From NCBI GenBank assembly GCA_958296195.1, contig OY282455.1:248001-312000 (forward strand): a stretch of DNA of 64,000 bases, in the 5' to 3' direction. The notes below the pieces were generated by a model. The model was not told the origin of the DNA, did not search any database, and was given only the letters and a program-made list of their open reading frames with translations. Numbering within the stretch: the stretch's first letter is position 1; every line of letters begins with the position of its first letter. A program made the translations under genes and the position numbers. Of this stretch, positions 1-8,605 are shown one piece after another. The DNA is from an uncultured Pseudomonadales bacterium. GTDB lineage: Bacteria > Pseudomonadota > Gammaproteobacteria > Pseudomonadales > Azotimanducaceae.

Positions 1-1581
1 CTGCCGGACCCGAACCGCTATGTGGAGATCAACGATCTGGTGTGCGAGGGCTGCGGCGACTGCTCCGTGGAGTCGAACTGCCTTTCGGTGGCGCCGAAGG
101 AAACCTGGCTGGGGCGCAAACGGCGAATCGACCAAAATTCCTGCAACAAGGACTACAGCTGCCTGAACGGGTTTTGCCCGGCTTTCATCACCGTGGAAGG
201 GAGGCGCCGCCGACCGACACCGGACCACGCCGCGATCAAGGCGCGGGCGCAAAGGCTGCCGCCGCCAAAATTGCCGGAGCTCAACGGTCCGTACAACCTG
301 TTGATCGTCGGCGTCGGCGGCACCGGCGTGGTTACCGTCAGCCAACTGGTGGCGATGGCGGCGCACTTGGAAGGCAAGGGCGCCAGCGTTCTCGACTTCA
401 CGGGCTTCGCGCAAAAATTCGGCCCGGTGCTGAGCCATGTCCGGTTGGGGCCGGAACCGGGCTGCATCAATCAAGTGCGCATCGAGCCCGGCTTTGCCGA
501 CGCCCTGATCGCCTGCGACCTCGTCGCCGCCTCATCGCCGACGGCGTCGGCCACCTACACTAAGACCCACACCCGAGCGGTGCTGAACCAAGCGGAGATG
601 CAAACCGGGGAATTCGTGCTGCATCGGGACGCCTCCCTGTTCAGCGGGGAGCGCAGCGTCGCCATCGGCAAGGCCGTTGCCGAGCTTGACGCCTTGGCGG
701 CCAGCGAAATTGCCGAGAGGTTCTTCAACGACAGCCTCTACGCCAATGTCCTGCTGCTCGGCTTCGCCTGGCAGAAGGGTCTAGTGCCGATCTCTTGGCA
801 GGCCATTGACCGCGCCTTCGCATTGAACGGCGTCCGCGTGGCGGAAAACCGCGCCGCCTTCGCGCTCGGGCGCATCGCCGCGGTAGATGCGGAGTTCGTG
901 GCCGACAGAGAGGCGACCGCCGCCTCGCCCGATTTGGAAACCCGACGGGTGGGGCATCTCCAGCAATACCAAAACGCCGCCTATGCCGAACGCTATCGTC
1001 AGTTCGTTGACAAGGTGCGGCGGCGGGAGGCGGCGCTGGGCGGCGGAGCAAACAAAGGCGAACTCGCCAAGGCCGTGGCGGCCAGCTACTTCAAGCTGCT
1101 GGCCTACAAGGATGAATACGAAGTGGCCCGGCTGCACGTCGATCCGGGTTTGCATCGCTCCTTGGCGGACCGCTTTGAGGCCGGTTACCGCATCGTCCAC
1201 CATCTGGCGCCCCCCTTTCTAAGCAAGGCCAAGGATGCGAGGGGCCGCCCGCGCAAGCGGCGTTTCGGGCCCTGGGTGCGCAGCGTTTTCAAGGTCTTGG
1301 CCAAACTCCGAGCGTTGCGCGGCACCGCCTTTGATCCGTTTGGCTACAGCGCCGACAGACGCTTGGAGCGAGCGCTAATTAGGGAATTCGAGGATGCGGT
1401 GCAACGGATGCTGACCCTGTTGTCGAACGACAATCTCGCCTCGGCCATACGGCTGGCCCGGCTGCCGCTGGAGGTGCGCGGGTTCGGGCCGGTCAAGCAG
1501 GAGGCGGCGCAGCGCACTCGCGCCGCACTGCAGGCGGGGCTTGATCGCTTAGAGGGCCAGACCAGCGCAGCCTTGCATTGA
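1..1581 (+). CDS. Indolepyruvate ferredoxin oxidoreductase, C-terminal part (5' truncated by window edge)
   Basis: The reading frame is open from base 1, so the gene starts upstream of the window; 526 residues are visible. The family oxidatively decarboxylates aryl pyruvates to acyl-CoA and passes electrons to ferredoxin. The first ~65 residues hold a cysteine-rich ferredoxin-like segment (CEGCGDC, then further Cys up to NGFCPAF), i.e. [4Fe-4S] ligands. Residues ~95-190 contain the glycine-rich VGVGGTGVVTVSQL motif and the segment DFTGFAQKFGPVLSHVR, typical of the gamma domain of 2-oxoacid:ferredoxin oxidoreductases. The remaining C-terminal ~300 residues match the long fused proteobacterial form (about 1,150 residues in total). 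The downstream hisC follows after 65 bp and need not be co-transcribed. The family is clear; substrate preference is inferred. Confidence 0.88.
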   Translation: MPDPNRYVEINDLVCEGCGDCSVESNCLSVAPKETWLGRKRRIDQNSCNKDYSCLNGFCPAFITVEGRRRRPTPDHAAIKARAQRLPPPKLPELNGPYNLLIVGVGGTGVVTVSQLVAMAAHLEGKGASVLDFTGFAQKFGPVLSHVRLGPEPGCINQVRIEPGFADALIACDLVAASSPTASATYTKTHTRAVLNQAEMQTGEFVLHRDASLFSGERSVAIGKAVAELDALAASEIAERFFNDSLYANVLLLGFAWQKGLVPISWQAIDRAFALNGVRVAENRAAFALGRIAAVDAEFVADREATAASPDLETRRVGHLQQYQNAAYAERYRQFVDKVRRREAALGGGANKGELAKAVAASYFKLLAYKDEYEVARLHVDPGLHRSLADRFEAGYRIVHHLAPPFLSKAKDARGRPRKRRFGPWVRSVFKVLAKLRALRGTAFDPFGYSADRRLERALIREFEDAVQRMLTLLSNDNLASAIRLARLPLEVRGFGPVKQEAAQRTRAALQAGLDRLEGQTSAALH

Positions 1582-1646
1582 CCTGCCCACGGCAAATGCG
1601 TGTAATCCTTCCCCGCCACCCAAGAACCCAGCGCTAGACTACGAGC

Positions 1647-2738
1647 ATGGCCAAAACAACATCCGTGAACGGCAGCATCGCCGGCCTGCAGCCCTACCGC
1701 CCGGGGCGCAGCATTGACGAGGTGGCTCGGGAGCTGGGTCTAACCGACATGGTGAAGTTGGCCAGCAACGAAAACCCCCGGGGGCCGGCGGCGGCGGTGC
1801 GGGAGCGCATCCGTGACGGCATTGCCGACCTGGCGCGCTACCCGGACAGCAACGGCCACGACCTGAAGGCGGCCTTGGCGGCGCAGCACGGCATCGCGCC
1901 GGAGCGCATCACCCTAGGCAACGGCTCCAACGACGTGCTGGAGCTGGCCGCCAAGGCGGTGCTGGAGCCGGACTGCGAGGCCATCATGTCCGCCCACGGC
2001 TTCATCGTGTACTACCTAGCCACCATCGGCTGCGGCGCCAAGCTGGTCACTGCCCCGGCGCGAAACTTCGGCTGCGATTTGCAGGCGATGCTGGAGCTGG
2101 TCACGGAGAACACCCGCATCCTGTTCATCGCCAACCCCAACAACCCCACCGGCAGCTTCGTCGGGGGAGCGGACTTGCAAGCGTTCCTGGACCGCCTGCC
2201 GGAACGGGTTTGGGTGGTGCTCGACCAAGCCTACGAAGAGTATGTCAGGGTGGCGGACCGCCCGGACGGACGGGCGCTGCTGGAGCGCCATCCCAACCTC
2301 ATCGTCACCCGCACCTTCTCCAAGATTCACGCCTTGGCCGGGCTGCGGGTTGGCTACGCGCTAAGCTCCCCGGAAATAGCTGATCTAATGAACCGCGCCA
2401 GACAGCCGTTCAACGTCAACAGCTTGGCGCTGACCGCTGCCGAGACGGCCTTGCAGCAAACCGACCACGTCGCCGAGAGCGCGGCCTTGAACGCATCCGG
2501 CATGGCTGCGCTCCTGGCCGGTTTGGAGCGCTTGGGCTTCGCCGCGCTGCCCTCGGCGGGCAACTTCCTGTGCGTGGCAGCGAATGGGGAGGCCGCCCCT
2601 CTCTGCCAAGCGCTGCTGCACAAGGGCGTCATCGTCCGCACCCTGCTGGAGTACGCGCTGCCGAATCACTTTCGGGTGACCGTGGGGTTGCCGGAGGAAA
2701 ACCAGCGCTTCCTCAATGCGCTATCTGAGGTGCGATGA
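1647..2738 (+). CDS. hisC: Histidinol-phosphate aminotransferase
   Basis: PLP-dependent class I/II aminotransferase of 363 residues, normal length for HisC. It transfers an amino group between glutamate and imidazole-acetol phosphate in histidine synthesis; in this gene neighbourhood it may also act on phenylpyruvate or hydroxyphenylpyruvate. Visible motifs are LASNENPRGP near residue 39, NPNNPTG in the middle, DQAYEEY, and TFSKIHALAGLRVGY, whose Lys (~226) should form the Schiff base with PLP. It precedes tyrA on the same strand, as in Pseudomonas-type aromatic operons. The 218-bp gap to tyrA is unusually long for this pair and contains a fragment resembling tyrA (2757-2812). Confidence 0.93.
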   Translation: MAKTTSVNGSIAGLQPYRPGRSIDEVARELGLTDMVKLASNENPRGPAAAVRERIRDGIADLARYPDSNGHDLKAALAAQHGIAPERITLGNGSNDVLELAAKAVLEPDCEAIMSAHGFIVYYLATIGCGAKLVTAPARNFGCDLQAMLELVTENTRILFIANPNNPTGSFVGGADLQAFLDRLPERVWVVLDQAYEEYVRVADRPDGRALLERHPNLIVTRTFSKIHALAGLRVGYALSSPEIADLMNRARQPFNVNSLALTAAETALQQTDHVAESAALNASGMAALLAGLERLGFAALPSAGNFLCVAANGEAAPLCQALLHKGVIVRTLLEYALPNHFRVTVGLPEENQRFLNALSEVR

Positions 2739-2756
2739 GTCCTAAACCATCGTCCC

Positions 2757-2812
2757 GCTTGCCGACGCCGGCCGGGGCGGCGGCTCCTTTGCCAAGGCGG
2801 TCCGCAGCCGAA
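2757..2812 (+). repeat. Fragment resembling the 5' part of tyrA
   Basis: Bases 2779-2806 match tyrA bases 3041-3068 at 27 of 28 positions, and weaker similarity extends about 20 bases upstream. In tyrA this segment encodes the GGSFAKAV part of the NAD-binding loop. The copy lies between hisC and tyrA and has no usable start or continuation, so it looks like a leftover of a duplicated or rearranged tyrA 5' end. Confidence 0.65.
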
Positions 2813-2956
2813 CTTCTGATGGCCTCGCTGAAGGATGGAAAGTTATTGCGTACAATCCATCCTAGCGGTTCTCTAGCGCTCACCTAAACAGCCTCTCGTT
2901 GCTCCCAATTCCGGAAATCGCTGCAATGTCCAAACCAACGCGGAGCAACTGAAAGG

Positions 2957-3823
2957 ATGAGCGATCTTGGCCGCGACGCCACGTCCGCCCCTCGGTCTGC
3001 GGCTGTTGCCTCCCTAGCCGTTGTCGGCACCGGCCTGATCGGCGGCTCCTTTGCCAAGGCGGTGCGCAAGCAGGGCTTGTTCGACCGCATTGTCGGCCTG
3101 GATGCAAACCCGGAGCGGGCCGCCGAGGCGTTGCGCTTGGGGCTAGTCGATGAGGTCGCGGAAACGGTCCCGGCGGAGGCGGAGGCGGTGTTGCTCGCCG
3201 TTCCACCCGCAGCGGTGGCACCTTGGGTGCGCAGTCTCAGCGACCACCCCGGCGTGGTGTTCGATGTCGGCAGCGTCAAGGGCGCCGTCATCGAATCCGT
3301 GCGGGCATTCCAGCCGGGCTTGCCGTCCCGCTATGTGCCCTGCCACCCCATCGCCGGCTCCGAGCGCAGCGGGCCCCAAGCGGCGGACGCGGACATCTTT
3401 GTTGGACGCAGCGTCATTTTGACCCCCGAACCGGAGACCGCTCCAAGCGCCATTGAAGCAGCCGCCGGCTGGTGGCGGGCCGTCGGCGCGGACGTCCACC
3501 TGATGGCGGCAACCCGCCACGATGAGCTCCTGGCCGTGACCAGCCACCTCCCCCATTTGCTCGCCTTCGCCTATCTTGAGCAAGTCGATGCCGAACACTT
3601 GACCCATGTCGGCGCCGGATTCGAGGACTTCACGCGCATTGGCGCCGCCGACCCGGAGCTTTGGGCCGGCATATTTCGCCTCAACCGGACGCCGTTGCTC
3701 GCCGCATTGCAAGTGCTCAAGGGTTCCATGGATCGGTTGGAGCGGGCCTTGGCGCACGACCAAGCCGATGACTTGAACGCAATGCTCGCCACCGCCGCCA
3801 AGCGCCGCCCGAACCGCGGCTGA
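2957..3823 (+). CDS. tyrA: Prephenate dehydrogenase
   Basis: NAD(P)-dependent oxidative decarboxylation of prephenate to 4-hydroxyphenylpyruvate, the tyrosine branch. The protein has 288 residues. It shows an N-terminal Rossmann motif VVGTGLIGGSFAKA (residues ~22-35), the family segment PCHPIAGSERSGP (~130) and SHLPHLLAFAY (~196), which carries the conserved His region of TyrA. The ATG at 2957 follows GAAAGG, a good ribosome binding site. In Pseudomonas and relatives TyrA is often fused to or followed by AroA; here TyrA ends as a stand-alone protein and cmk comes next, with no aroA. Confidence 0.92.
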   Translation: MSDLGRDATSAPRSAAVASLAVVGTGLIGGSFAKAVRKQGLFDRIVGLDANPERAAEALRLGLVDEVAETVPAEAEAVLLAVPPAAVAPWVRSLSDHPGVVFDVGSVKGAVIESVRAFQPGLPSRYVPCHPIAGSERSGPQAADADIFVGRSVILTPEPETAPSAIEAAAGWWRAVGADVHLMAATRHDELLAVTSHLPHLLAFAYLEQVDAEHLTHVGAGFEDFTRIGAADPELWAGIFRLNRTPLLAALQVLKGSMDRLERALAHDQADDLNAMLATAAKRRPNRG

Positions 3824-3857
3824 CCCGGCATCCGCCGAACGCTTCGCTGTTAACCTA

Positions 3858-3908
3858 AACCCGTTTCGAGAACACCGGCAAGGCGCTTTAGCAATGGGGA
3901 AACGGGTT
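3858..3908. other. 10-bp perfect inverted repeat between tyrA and cmk
   Basis: AACCCGTTTC at 3858-3867 pairs exactly with GAAACGGGTT at 3899-3908 across a 31-base loop. It lies in the 140-bp tyrA-cmk gap, where aroA is found in many relatives. There is no T-tract, so it is not a standard terminator. It could be an RNA structure ahead of cmk or a scar of rearrangement. Confidence 0.45.
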
Positions 3909-3963
3909 GACGATGCGCCGGGAAGGCGCAACCAAATGCTCAAGCCAGAGGAATCGGTGCATT

Positions 3964-4659
3964 ATGCGGCGCAGCTCTGAGGGCGGCGATGCACCCGTGA
4001 TCTGCGTCGATGGCCCCGGCGGTTCCGGCAAAGGCGTGTTGGCCGGGGCCTTGGCGGAAAAGCTGGGCTGGCGCTGTTTGGACAGCGGCGTTCTGTATCG
4101 AGCTGTCGCGGCCCTCGCCTCGGCTGCGGGGGCTGGCCTGGATGACGAAGCGGCTTTGGCCCGCTTGGCCCAAGGCATGGATGCCGAAACCGAGGGCGGG
4201 CGCCTCCTGCTAAACGGCACCGACCGCACTGCGGACATTCGCCAGGAGCAGGTGGCCAAGGCCGCCTCCGCAGTGGCGCGGCATCCAGCCGTGCGCCAAG
4301 CCGTTCTGCGGCAACAGCGCAACGCCAGACGGGCGCCGGGGCTGGTGGCGGACGGGCGGGACATGGGCACAGTGGTCTTTCCGGACGCGGAACTGAAGAT
4401 TTTTTTGGACGCCAGCGCGGAGGAGCGGGCGCGGCGTCGGCATAAACAGTTGAGAAGCAACGGAATGCGTGTTAGCTTCCACAAGGTGCTCGCTGACATC
4501 CGGGAAAGGGATGGGCGGGACAGCAGGCGCGCTGCTTCGCCCCTGCGGCCAGCGGAGGACGCTGTCATCATCGACAGCACGGAGATGACCATTGCCGAGG
4601 TGCTTGACCGCGCCCTGGCCTTGGTCGGCCAACGGCGGCTCAGCAAAGGCGGCGCATAG
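3964..4659 (+). CDS. cmk: Cytidylate kinase
   Basis: Phosphorylates CMP and dCMP with ATP. The P-loop DGPGGSGKG appears near residue 16, followed by the DSGVLYRAVA segment and DGRDMGTVVFPDA, all diagnostic of bacterial CMP kinase. The reading frame is open from 3907, but ATG 3964 is preferred: AGAGGA lies 11 bases upstream and the resulting 231 residues match the usual ~225. It sits directly upstream of rpsA, as in most gammaproteobacteria. Confidence 0.93.
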   Translation: MRRSSEGGDAPVICVDGPGGSGKGVLAGALAEKLGWRCLDSGVLYRAVAALASAAGAGLDDEAALARLAQGMDAETEGGRLLLNGTDRTADIRQEQVAKAASAVARHPAVRQAVLRQQRNARRAPGLVADGRDMGTVVFPDAELKIFLDASAEERARRRHKQLRSNGMRVSFHKVLADIRERDGRDSRRAASPLRPAEDAVIIDSTEMTIAEVLDRALALVGQRRLSKGGA

Positions 4660-4731
4660 GATCAACCACTTTTAATTCAGGAGAGGCCGCACCCGGATTC
4701 CCGACTTCCGTGCGGCAACAACAATCATCCC

Positions 4732-6441
4732 ATGAGCGAAAATTTTGCGGAACTGTTTGAAGAGAGCCTCAGCACCATCGAAATGGCGCCCGGCGCCATC
4801 GTCACCGGCACAGTGGTCGATATCGACAATGAATCAGTCACTGTCCATGTCGGCCTGAAATCCGAAGGCGTCATTTCCAAGAGCCAGTTTCTCGACGAGT
4901 CCGGCGCATTCGCCCTAGCCTTGGGCGATCAAGTCAAGGTGGCGCTGGAGGTGGTGGACGACAGCTGGGGTGAAACCCGGCTGTCCCGGGAGAAGGCCAA
5001 ACGGGCGGAGACCTGGCAGGCATTGGAGCATGCCTTTGAAAACACCGAAGTCGTCAACGGGGTCATCAACGGCAAGGTCAAGGGCGGCTTTACCGTGGAC
5101 ATCAAGGAAATTCGCGCCTTTCTGCCCGGTTCCCTGGTCGATATCCGGCCGCTGCGCGAAACGGCCCATTTGGAGGGCAAGCCACTGGAGTTTCGGGTCA
5201 TCAAACTGGACCAGAAACGCAATAACGTGGTCGTTTCCCGGCGCGCCGTGCTGGAGCGGGAGAACAGCGAGGAGCGGGAGGCGCTACTGGCGTCCCTGCA
5301 GGAGGGCAAGGACCTGAAGGGCGTCGTCAAGAACCTGACCGACTACGGCGCCTTCGTTGATCTAGGCGGCATTGACGGCCTGCTGCACATCACCGACATG
5401 GCTTGGCGCCGAATCCGCCATCCGAGCGAAATGGTCGACGTCGGCGACGAAGTGGATGTCCGCATTCTCAAGTTCGATCGGGGAAAAAACCGCGTGAGCT
5501 TGGGCATGAAGCAGTTGGGGGACGACCCTTGGATGGAGTTGACCCGTCGTTATCCGGTCGGTTCGCGGATCTTCGCCACCGTCACCAACCTCACCGATTA
5601 CGGCTGCTTTGCGGAATTGGAGGAAGGCGTTGAGGGCCTTGTCCATGTTTCCGAAATGGATTGGGCCAACAAGAACATCCACCCGTCCAAGGTCGTGAAT
5701 GTCGGCGACGAAGTGGAAGTCATGGTGCTTGACATCGACGAGGGCCGACGCCGCATTTCCTTGGGCATTAAGCAGTGCCGCCCCAATCCTTGGGATGAGT
5801 TCGCCGCCAGCCACGCCAAGGGAGACCGCATTCGCGGCAAGATCAAGTCCATTACCGACTTCGGCATCTTCGTGGGCTTGGCAGGCTCGATTGACGGGCT
5901 GGTTTACCTGTCAGACATTGCCTGGAACGAACCTGGCGAAGAGGCGGTGCGCCGCTACAACCGAGGGGAGGAAGTAGAGGTCGTCATTCTGTCGGTGGAC
6001 CCCCAACGGGAGCGCATCGCACTCGGCATCAAGCAGCTGGACCAAGATCCGTTCACCGACTTCGTAACCATCAATGACCGGGGCGCCTTGGTCAAAGGCG
6101 TGGTTGCAAGCGTCGGACCGAAGGAGGCAAGCATTCGGCTAGCGGAGGACGTGGTCGGGGTGCTGAAGGCATCCGAAATCAGCGTCGATCGCATGGAGGA
6201 CGCCCGCAAGGGCGTGTCGGAAGGGCAGGAACTGGAGCTCAAGATCATCAGCGTGGACCGCAAGAACCGCGTGATCGGGCTTTCCCTCAAGTCAAAGGCC
6301 ATCGACGAGGAGCGGACCACCGTGCAGGAGCATGCCGAACGGGCGCGCAAGCAAGGCGGAAGCGACGGCAAAACAACCGGAACCCTAGGCGATTTGATTC
6401 AGGCGCAACTCCAAGGAAACAAGAAGAATGCGGGTTCCTGA
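4732..6441 (+). CDS. rpsA: 30S ribosomal protein S1
   Basis: The largest 30S protein, which binds mRNA upstream of the start codon and helps unfold it. At 569 residues it is close to the E. coli length of 557. Six S1 (OB-fold) repeats are visible; repeats 3-6 carry [44 protein letters not shown] and similar blocks. The first residues ([13 protein letters not shown]) match the family's ribosome-binding N-terminus. It lies between cmk and ihfB. The 72-bp upstream leader could be used for S1 autoregulation, as known in E. coli, but I see no specific element there. Confidence 0.97.
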   Translation: MSENFAELFEESLSTIEMAPGAIVTGTVVDIDNESVTVHVGLKSEGVISKSQFLDESGAFALALGDQVKVALEVVDDSWGETRLSREKAKRAETWQALEHAFENTEVVNGVINGKVKGGFTVDIKEIRAFLPGSLVDIRPLRETAHLEGKPLEFRVIKLDQKRNNVVVSRRAVLERENSEEREALLASLQEGKDLKGVVKNLTDYGAFVDLGGIDGLLHITDMAWRRIRHPSEMVDVGDEVDVRILKFDRGKNRVSLGMKQLGDDPWMELTRRYPVGSRIFATVTNLTDYGCFAELEEGVEGLVHVSEMDWANKNIHPSKVVNVGDEVEVMVLDIDEGRRRISLGIKQCRPNPWDEFAASHAKGDRIRGKIKSITDFGIFVGLAGSIDGLVYLSDIAWNEPGEEAVRRYNRGEEVEVVILSVDPQRERIALGIKQLDQDPFTDFVTINDRGALVKGVVASVGPKEASIRLAEDVVGVLKASEISVDRMEDARKGVSEGQELELKIISVDRKNRVIGLSLKSKAIDEERTTVQEHAERARKQGGSDGKTTGTLGDLIQAQLQGNKKNAGS

Positions 6442-6468
6442 TTCCGGCCAGTCAGCCAAGCCCACGCC

Positions 6469-6798
6469 ATGAACAGGTCCGATCTCATCGAGAGGATTGC
6501 TCAAAAGCATGAGCAGTTGCCGCCCAAGGATGTTGAGTGGGCGGTGAAGATGATGATCGGGCACCTGTCGCAGGCGCTCACCAACGGCACCCGCATTGAG
6601 ATTCGCGGTTTCGGCAGTTTCTCCTTGCGCCACCGGGTGCCGCGAACCGGGCGCAATCCGAAAACTGGGCAGGCCATCGGCTTGCCCAGCAGGTACATTC
6701 CGCATTTCAAGCCGGGGAAGGAGCTGCGGGAACGGGTGAACGCCGCTTACCAACAGGAGACGGCGTCCGCTACTTCACCCGAACGGGGCTCCACCTAA
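6469..6798 (+). CDS. ihfB: Integration host factor subunit beta
   Basis: DNA-bending protein of the HU/IHF family that pairs with IHF-alpha. [13 protein letters not shown] at the N-terminus and the beta-arm core [21 protein letters not shown] (ending GRNPKTG) are typical; the arm Pro that intercalates into DNA is in this stretch. It has 109 residues, with an extra ~12-residue C-terminal tail compared with E. coli. It sits 27 bp after rpsA, the standard order. Confidence 0.95.
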   Translation: MNRSDLIERIAQKHEQLPPKDVEWAVKMMIGHLSQALTNGTRIEIRGFGSFSLRHRVPRTGRNPKTGQAIGLPSRYIPHFKPGKELRERVNAAYQQETASATSPERGST

Positions 6799-6819
6799 CA
6801 ACGCAAGGCATCGCTCGCC

Positions 6820-7053
6820 GTGGCTCGAATTTGGCGATTGTTGATTGGGCTGGGGGCTGTCGCGCTCTTCCTGTTTGCATTGATCGCCGTCAATCAGGAA
6901 GCAGTGTCCGTCCGGTTTTTGGTTTGGCGCACCCCGGAGTGGAGCCTGTTTTGGTGGCTGTTGATTGCGTTTTCGGCCGGCGTCGGGGTTGGCGCCTTGG
7001 CGTCGCTGCCCTCCCGCATCAAGGGTGCGCTGCGGCAGCGGAGGGCGAATTAG
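6820..7053 (+). CDS. LapA/DUF1049-type small inner membrane protein
   Basis: A 77-residue protein starting at GTG 6820, 21 bp after ihfB. Two predicted transmembrane helices (residues ~6-25 and ~44-63) flank a short loop containing NQEAVSVRFLVW, the pattern of the LapA domain (lipopolysaccharide assembly protein A). In gammaproteobacteria this gene usually follows ihfB and precedes lapB. Here lapB is absent and the next gene encodes a ComEA-like protein. It probably takes part in control of LPS synthesis, by family membership only. Confidence 0.75.
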   Translation: MARIWRLLIGLGAVALFLFALIAVNQEAVSVRFLVWRTPEWSLFWWLLIAFSAGVGVGALASLPSRIKGALRQRRAN

Positions 7054-7188
7054 CCCACAAACCTCCTGCTGCGCTTTCAAAGGGTCAATTTCGCACACCG
7101 TTTGCAGTTTTTTCCTGCATTTTTCCGCAAATTCCCTTTCTAAACTCCCCGTGGCGTAATCCACAAACAACCCAAGGGAGTTTTCATC

Positions 7189-7476
7189 ATGCGCAAATTC
7201 GTTGCTTCAATGGCGTTCGGTCTGTCCCTCGCGCTGGCGCAGTGGGCGTGGCCGGCGGGCGAGGGCCTCATCAAGGTGAACATCAACTCGGATGATGCCG
7301 CCACCATCGCGGAAGTGCTCGACGGCGTCGGCCTGACGAAGGCGCAGGCAATTGTCGCCTACCGTGAAGCCAATGGCGTCTTTGAAGACGCCAGCGAGCT
7401 GATTAAGGTGAAGGGCATTGGCGAGCGCACGGTAAGCGCCAATATGGACCGCATCGAAGTCGAAACCGCACCCTGA
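7189..7476 (+). CDS. ComEA-like helix-hairpin-helix DNA-binding protein
   Basis: A 95-residue exported protein. The N-terminus (MRKFVASMAFGLSLALAQWAWPAG) is a signal peptide with probable cleavage near residue 23. Two helix-hairpin-helix motifs follow: LDGVGLTKAQAIVAYREANG and IKVKGIGERTVSANM. The NINSDDAATIAEVL start of the domain is that of ComEA, the periplasmic DNA receptor of natural competence. AAGGGAG upstream gives a good ribosome binding site. No other competence genes are nearby, so a role in DNA uptake is inferred from family only. Confidence 0.82.
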   Translation: MRKFVASMAFGLSLALAQWAWPAGEGLIKVNINSDDAATIAEVLDGVGLTKAQAIVAYREANGVFEDASELIKVKGIGERTVSANMDRIEVETAP

Positions 7477-7580
7477 GGGCCACCCTGATGCTGTCGCCGG
7501 CGGCTGCAACCGCCTTGCATCGGCGCCGCTCCATTCATACTGGGGCGGATCCGCCTTGGGTCTCGCCGCAATTCCTTGGT

Positions 7581-7592
7581 GCAATATGCGGG
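7581..7592 (+). repeat. Recurrent intergenic motif GCAATATGCGGG (copy 1)
   Basis: Exact GCAATATGCGGG, 24 bp before the ATG of the sugar-phosphate transferase gene. Related copies lie at 12295-12308, 20389-20402 (other strand) and 23116-23129. The core TGCAATAT could be an extended -10 promoter element. Confidence 0.45.
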
Positions 7593-7615
7593 GCAAACCT
7601 GTATGAAGGGGCTCT

Positions 7616-8605
7616 ATGGGTGAGATCCAGCCGCTAATCTCAATGAGCGCGGCCTTCATTGCCTGCGTAGCGGTGGAAGCCGTTCTAGTGTACACGGCGC
7701 CTAAGCACGGGTGGCTGGCCCTGCCGAATCGCCGCAGTTCCCATCTGCGCCCCATACCCACTCTGGGCGGCCTGGGTTTCGCCTTGCCAATCGCCGCCGG
7801 CCTTGGCTACGCCGCTTTGGGCGGAGCGGCGCTGGGTGGTCTGGCGCTCTGCGCGGCCGGCGTCGGCCTAATGGGGCTGGTGGACGACGTGCGCGAACTC
7901 GGCCGCACCCCACGGTTGCTTGGTCAATTCATCTTCGGCGGCGCGGCGCTTTGGTTGCTGCCGCCGGACTGGCCGCCTTGGCTGTTGGGCGCCGCCTTGG
8001 TTCTGCTGGTCTGGCACGTCAACCTCTACAACTTCATGGACGGCATAGATGGGCTTGCCGGCTGCGCTTGCCTCTTCTTCTGCCTAGCCGTGCAGCTATT
8101 GGCCGGAGGCGCACCGGGCTGGCTTGGCGATCTTCTCTGGACGATGGTCGGGGCAATTCTGGGCTTCATGGCGTTCAATTGGCCGCCCGCTAAAATTATA
8201 ATGGGGGACGTGGGCAGCACCTTCCTCGGTTTCCTGCTCGCGGTATGCGTCATTCAGCTAGTCGCCCAGGAAATTCTGCCGCTGGCTTCCTGCCTGATCC
8301 TGCTGACCGGGTTTTGGTTTGACGCCAGCTACACATTGTGTGTCAGAATGATGACTGGGCAAGCGTTTTGGGAGGCGCACCGAACCCACCTTTACCAAAA
8401 GGTGGCGCAAAGAAAAGGGCACCTATGGACCACTTCCGCGTTTCTCGCGTTCTGTCTGCTGTGGCTGCTGCCGCTAGCCCACTTTGCCCAGGCGCGGCCG
8501 GCCTTCGGCGCACTGTGCCAATTGGCTGCGGTCTTGCCCTTGGCGATGGCCGCTTTCCTGCTGCGGGCCGGCTTGCCGGAAGAAGGGGCCGCTTTTGATC
8601 GCTGA
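7616..8605 (+). CDS. Glycosyltransferase family 4 (WecA/WbpL-type polyprenyl-phosphate sugar-1-phosphate transferase)
   Basis: A polytopic inner membrane enzyme of 329 residues that transfers a HexNAc-1-phosphate from UDP-sugar to undecaprenyl phosphate, starting O-antigen or other surface polysaccharide. Conserved family motifs are GLVDDVRELGRTPR (~residue 82), NLYNFMDGIDGLAG (~138) and GDVGSTFLGF (~198), containing the catalytic Asp residues. About ten hydrophobic helices are visible. The length fits WbpL (shorter than MraY and WecA). Its stop overlaps the TTG start of the next gene by 11 bases, so the two are translationally coupled. The exact sugar (FucNAc, QuiNAc or GlcNAc) cannot be told from sequence. 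Confidence 0.87.
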   Translation: MGEIQPLISMSAAFIACVAVEAVLVYTAPKHGWLALPNRRSSHLRPIPTLGGLGFALPIAAGLGYAALGGAALGGLALCAAGVGLMGLVDDVRELGRTPRLLGQFIFGGAALWLLPPDWPPWLLGAALVLLVWHVNLYNFMDGIDGLAGCACLFFCLAVQLLAGGAPGWLGDLLWTMVGAILGFMAFNWPPAKIIMGDVGSTFLGFLLAVCVIQLVAQEILPLASCLILLTGFWFDASYTLCVRMMTGQAFWEAHRTHLYQKVAQRKGHLWTTSAFLAFCLLWLLPLAHFAQARPAFGALCQLAAVLPLAMAAFLLRAGLPEEGAAFDR

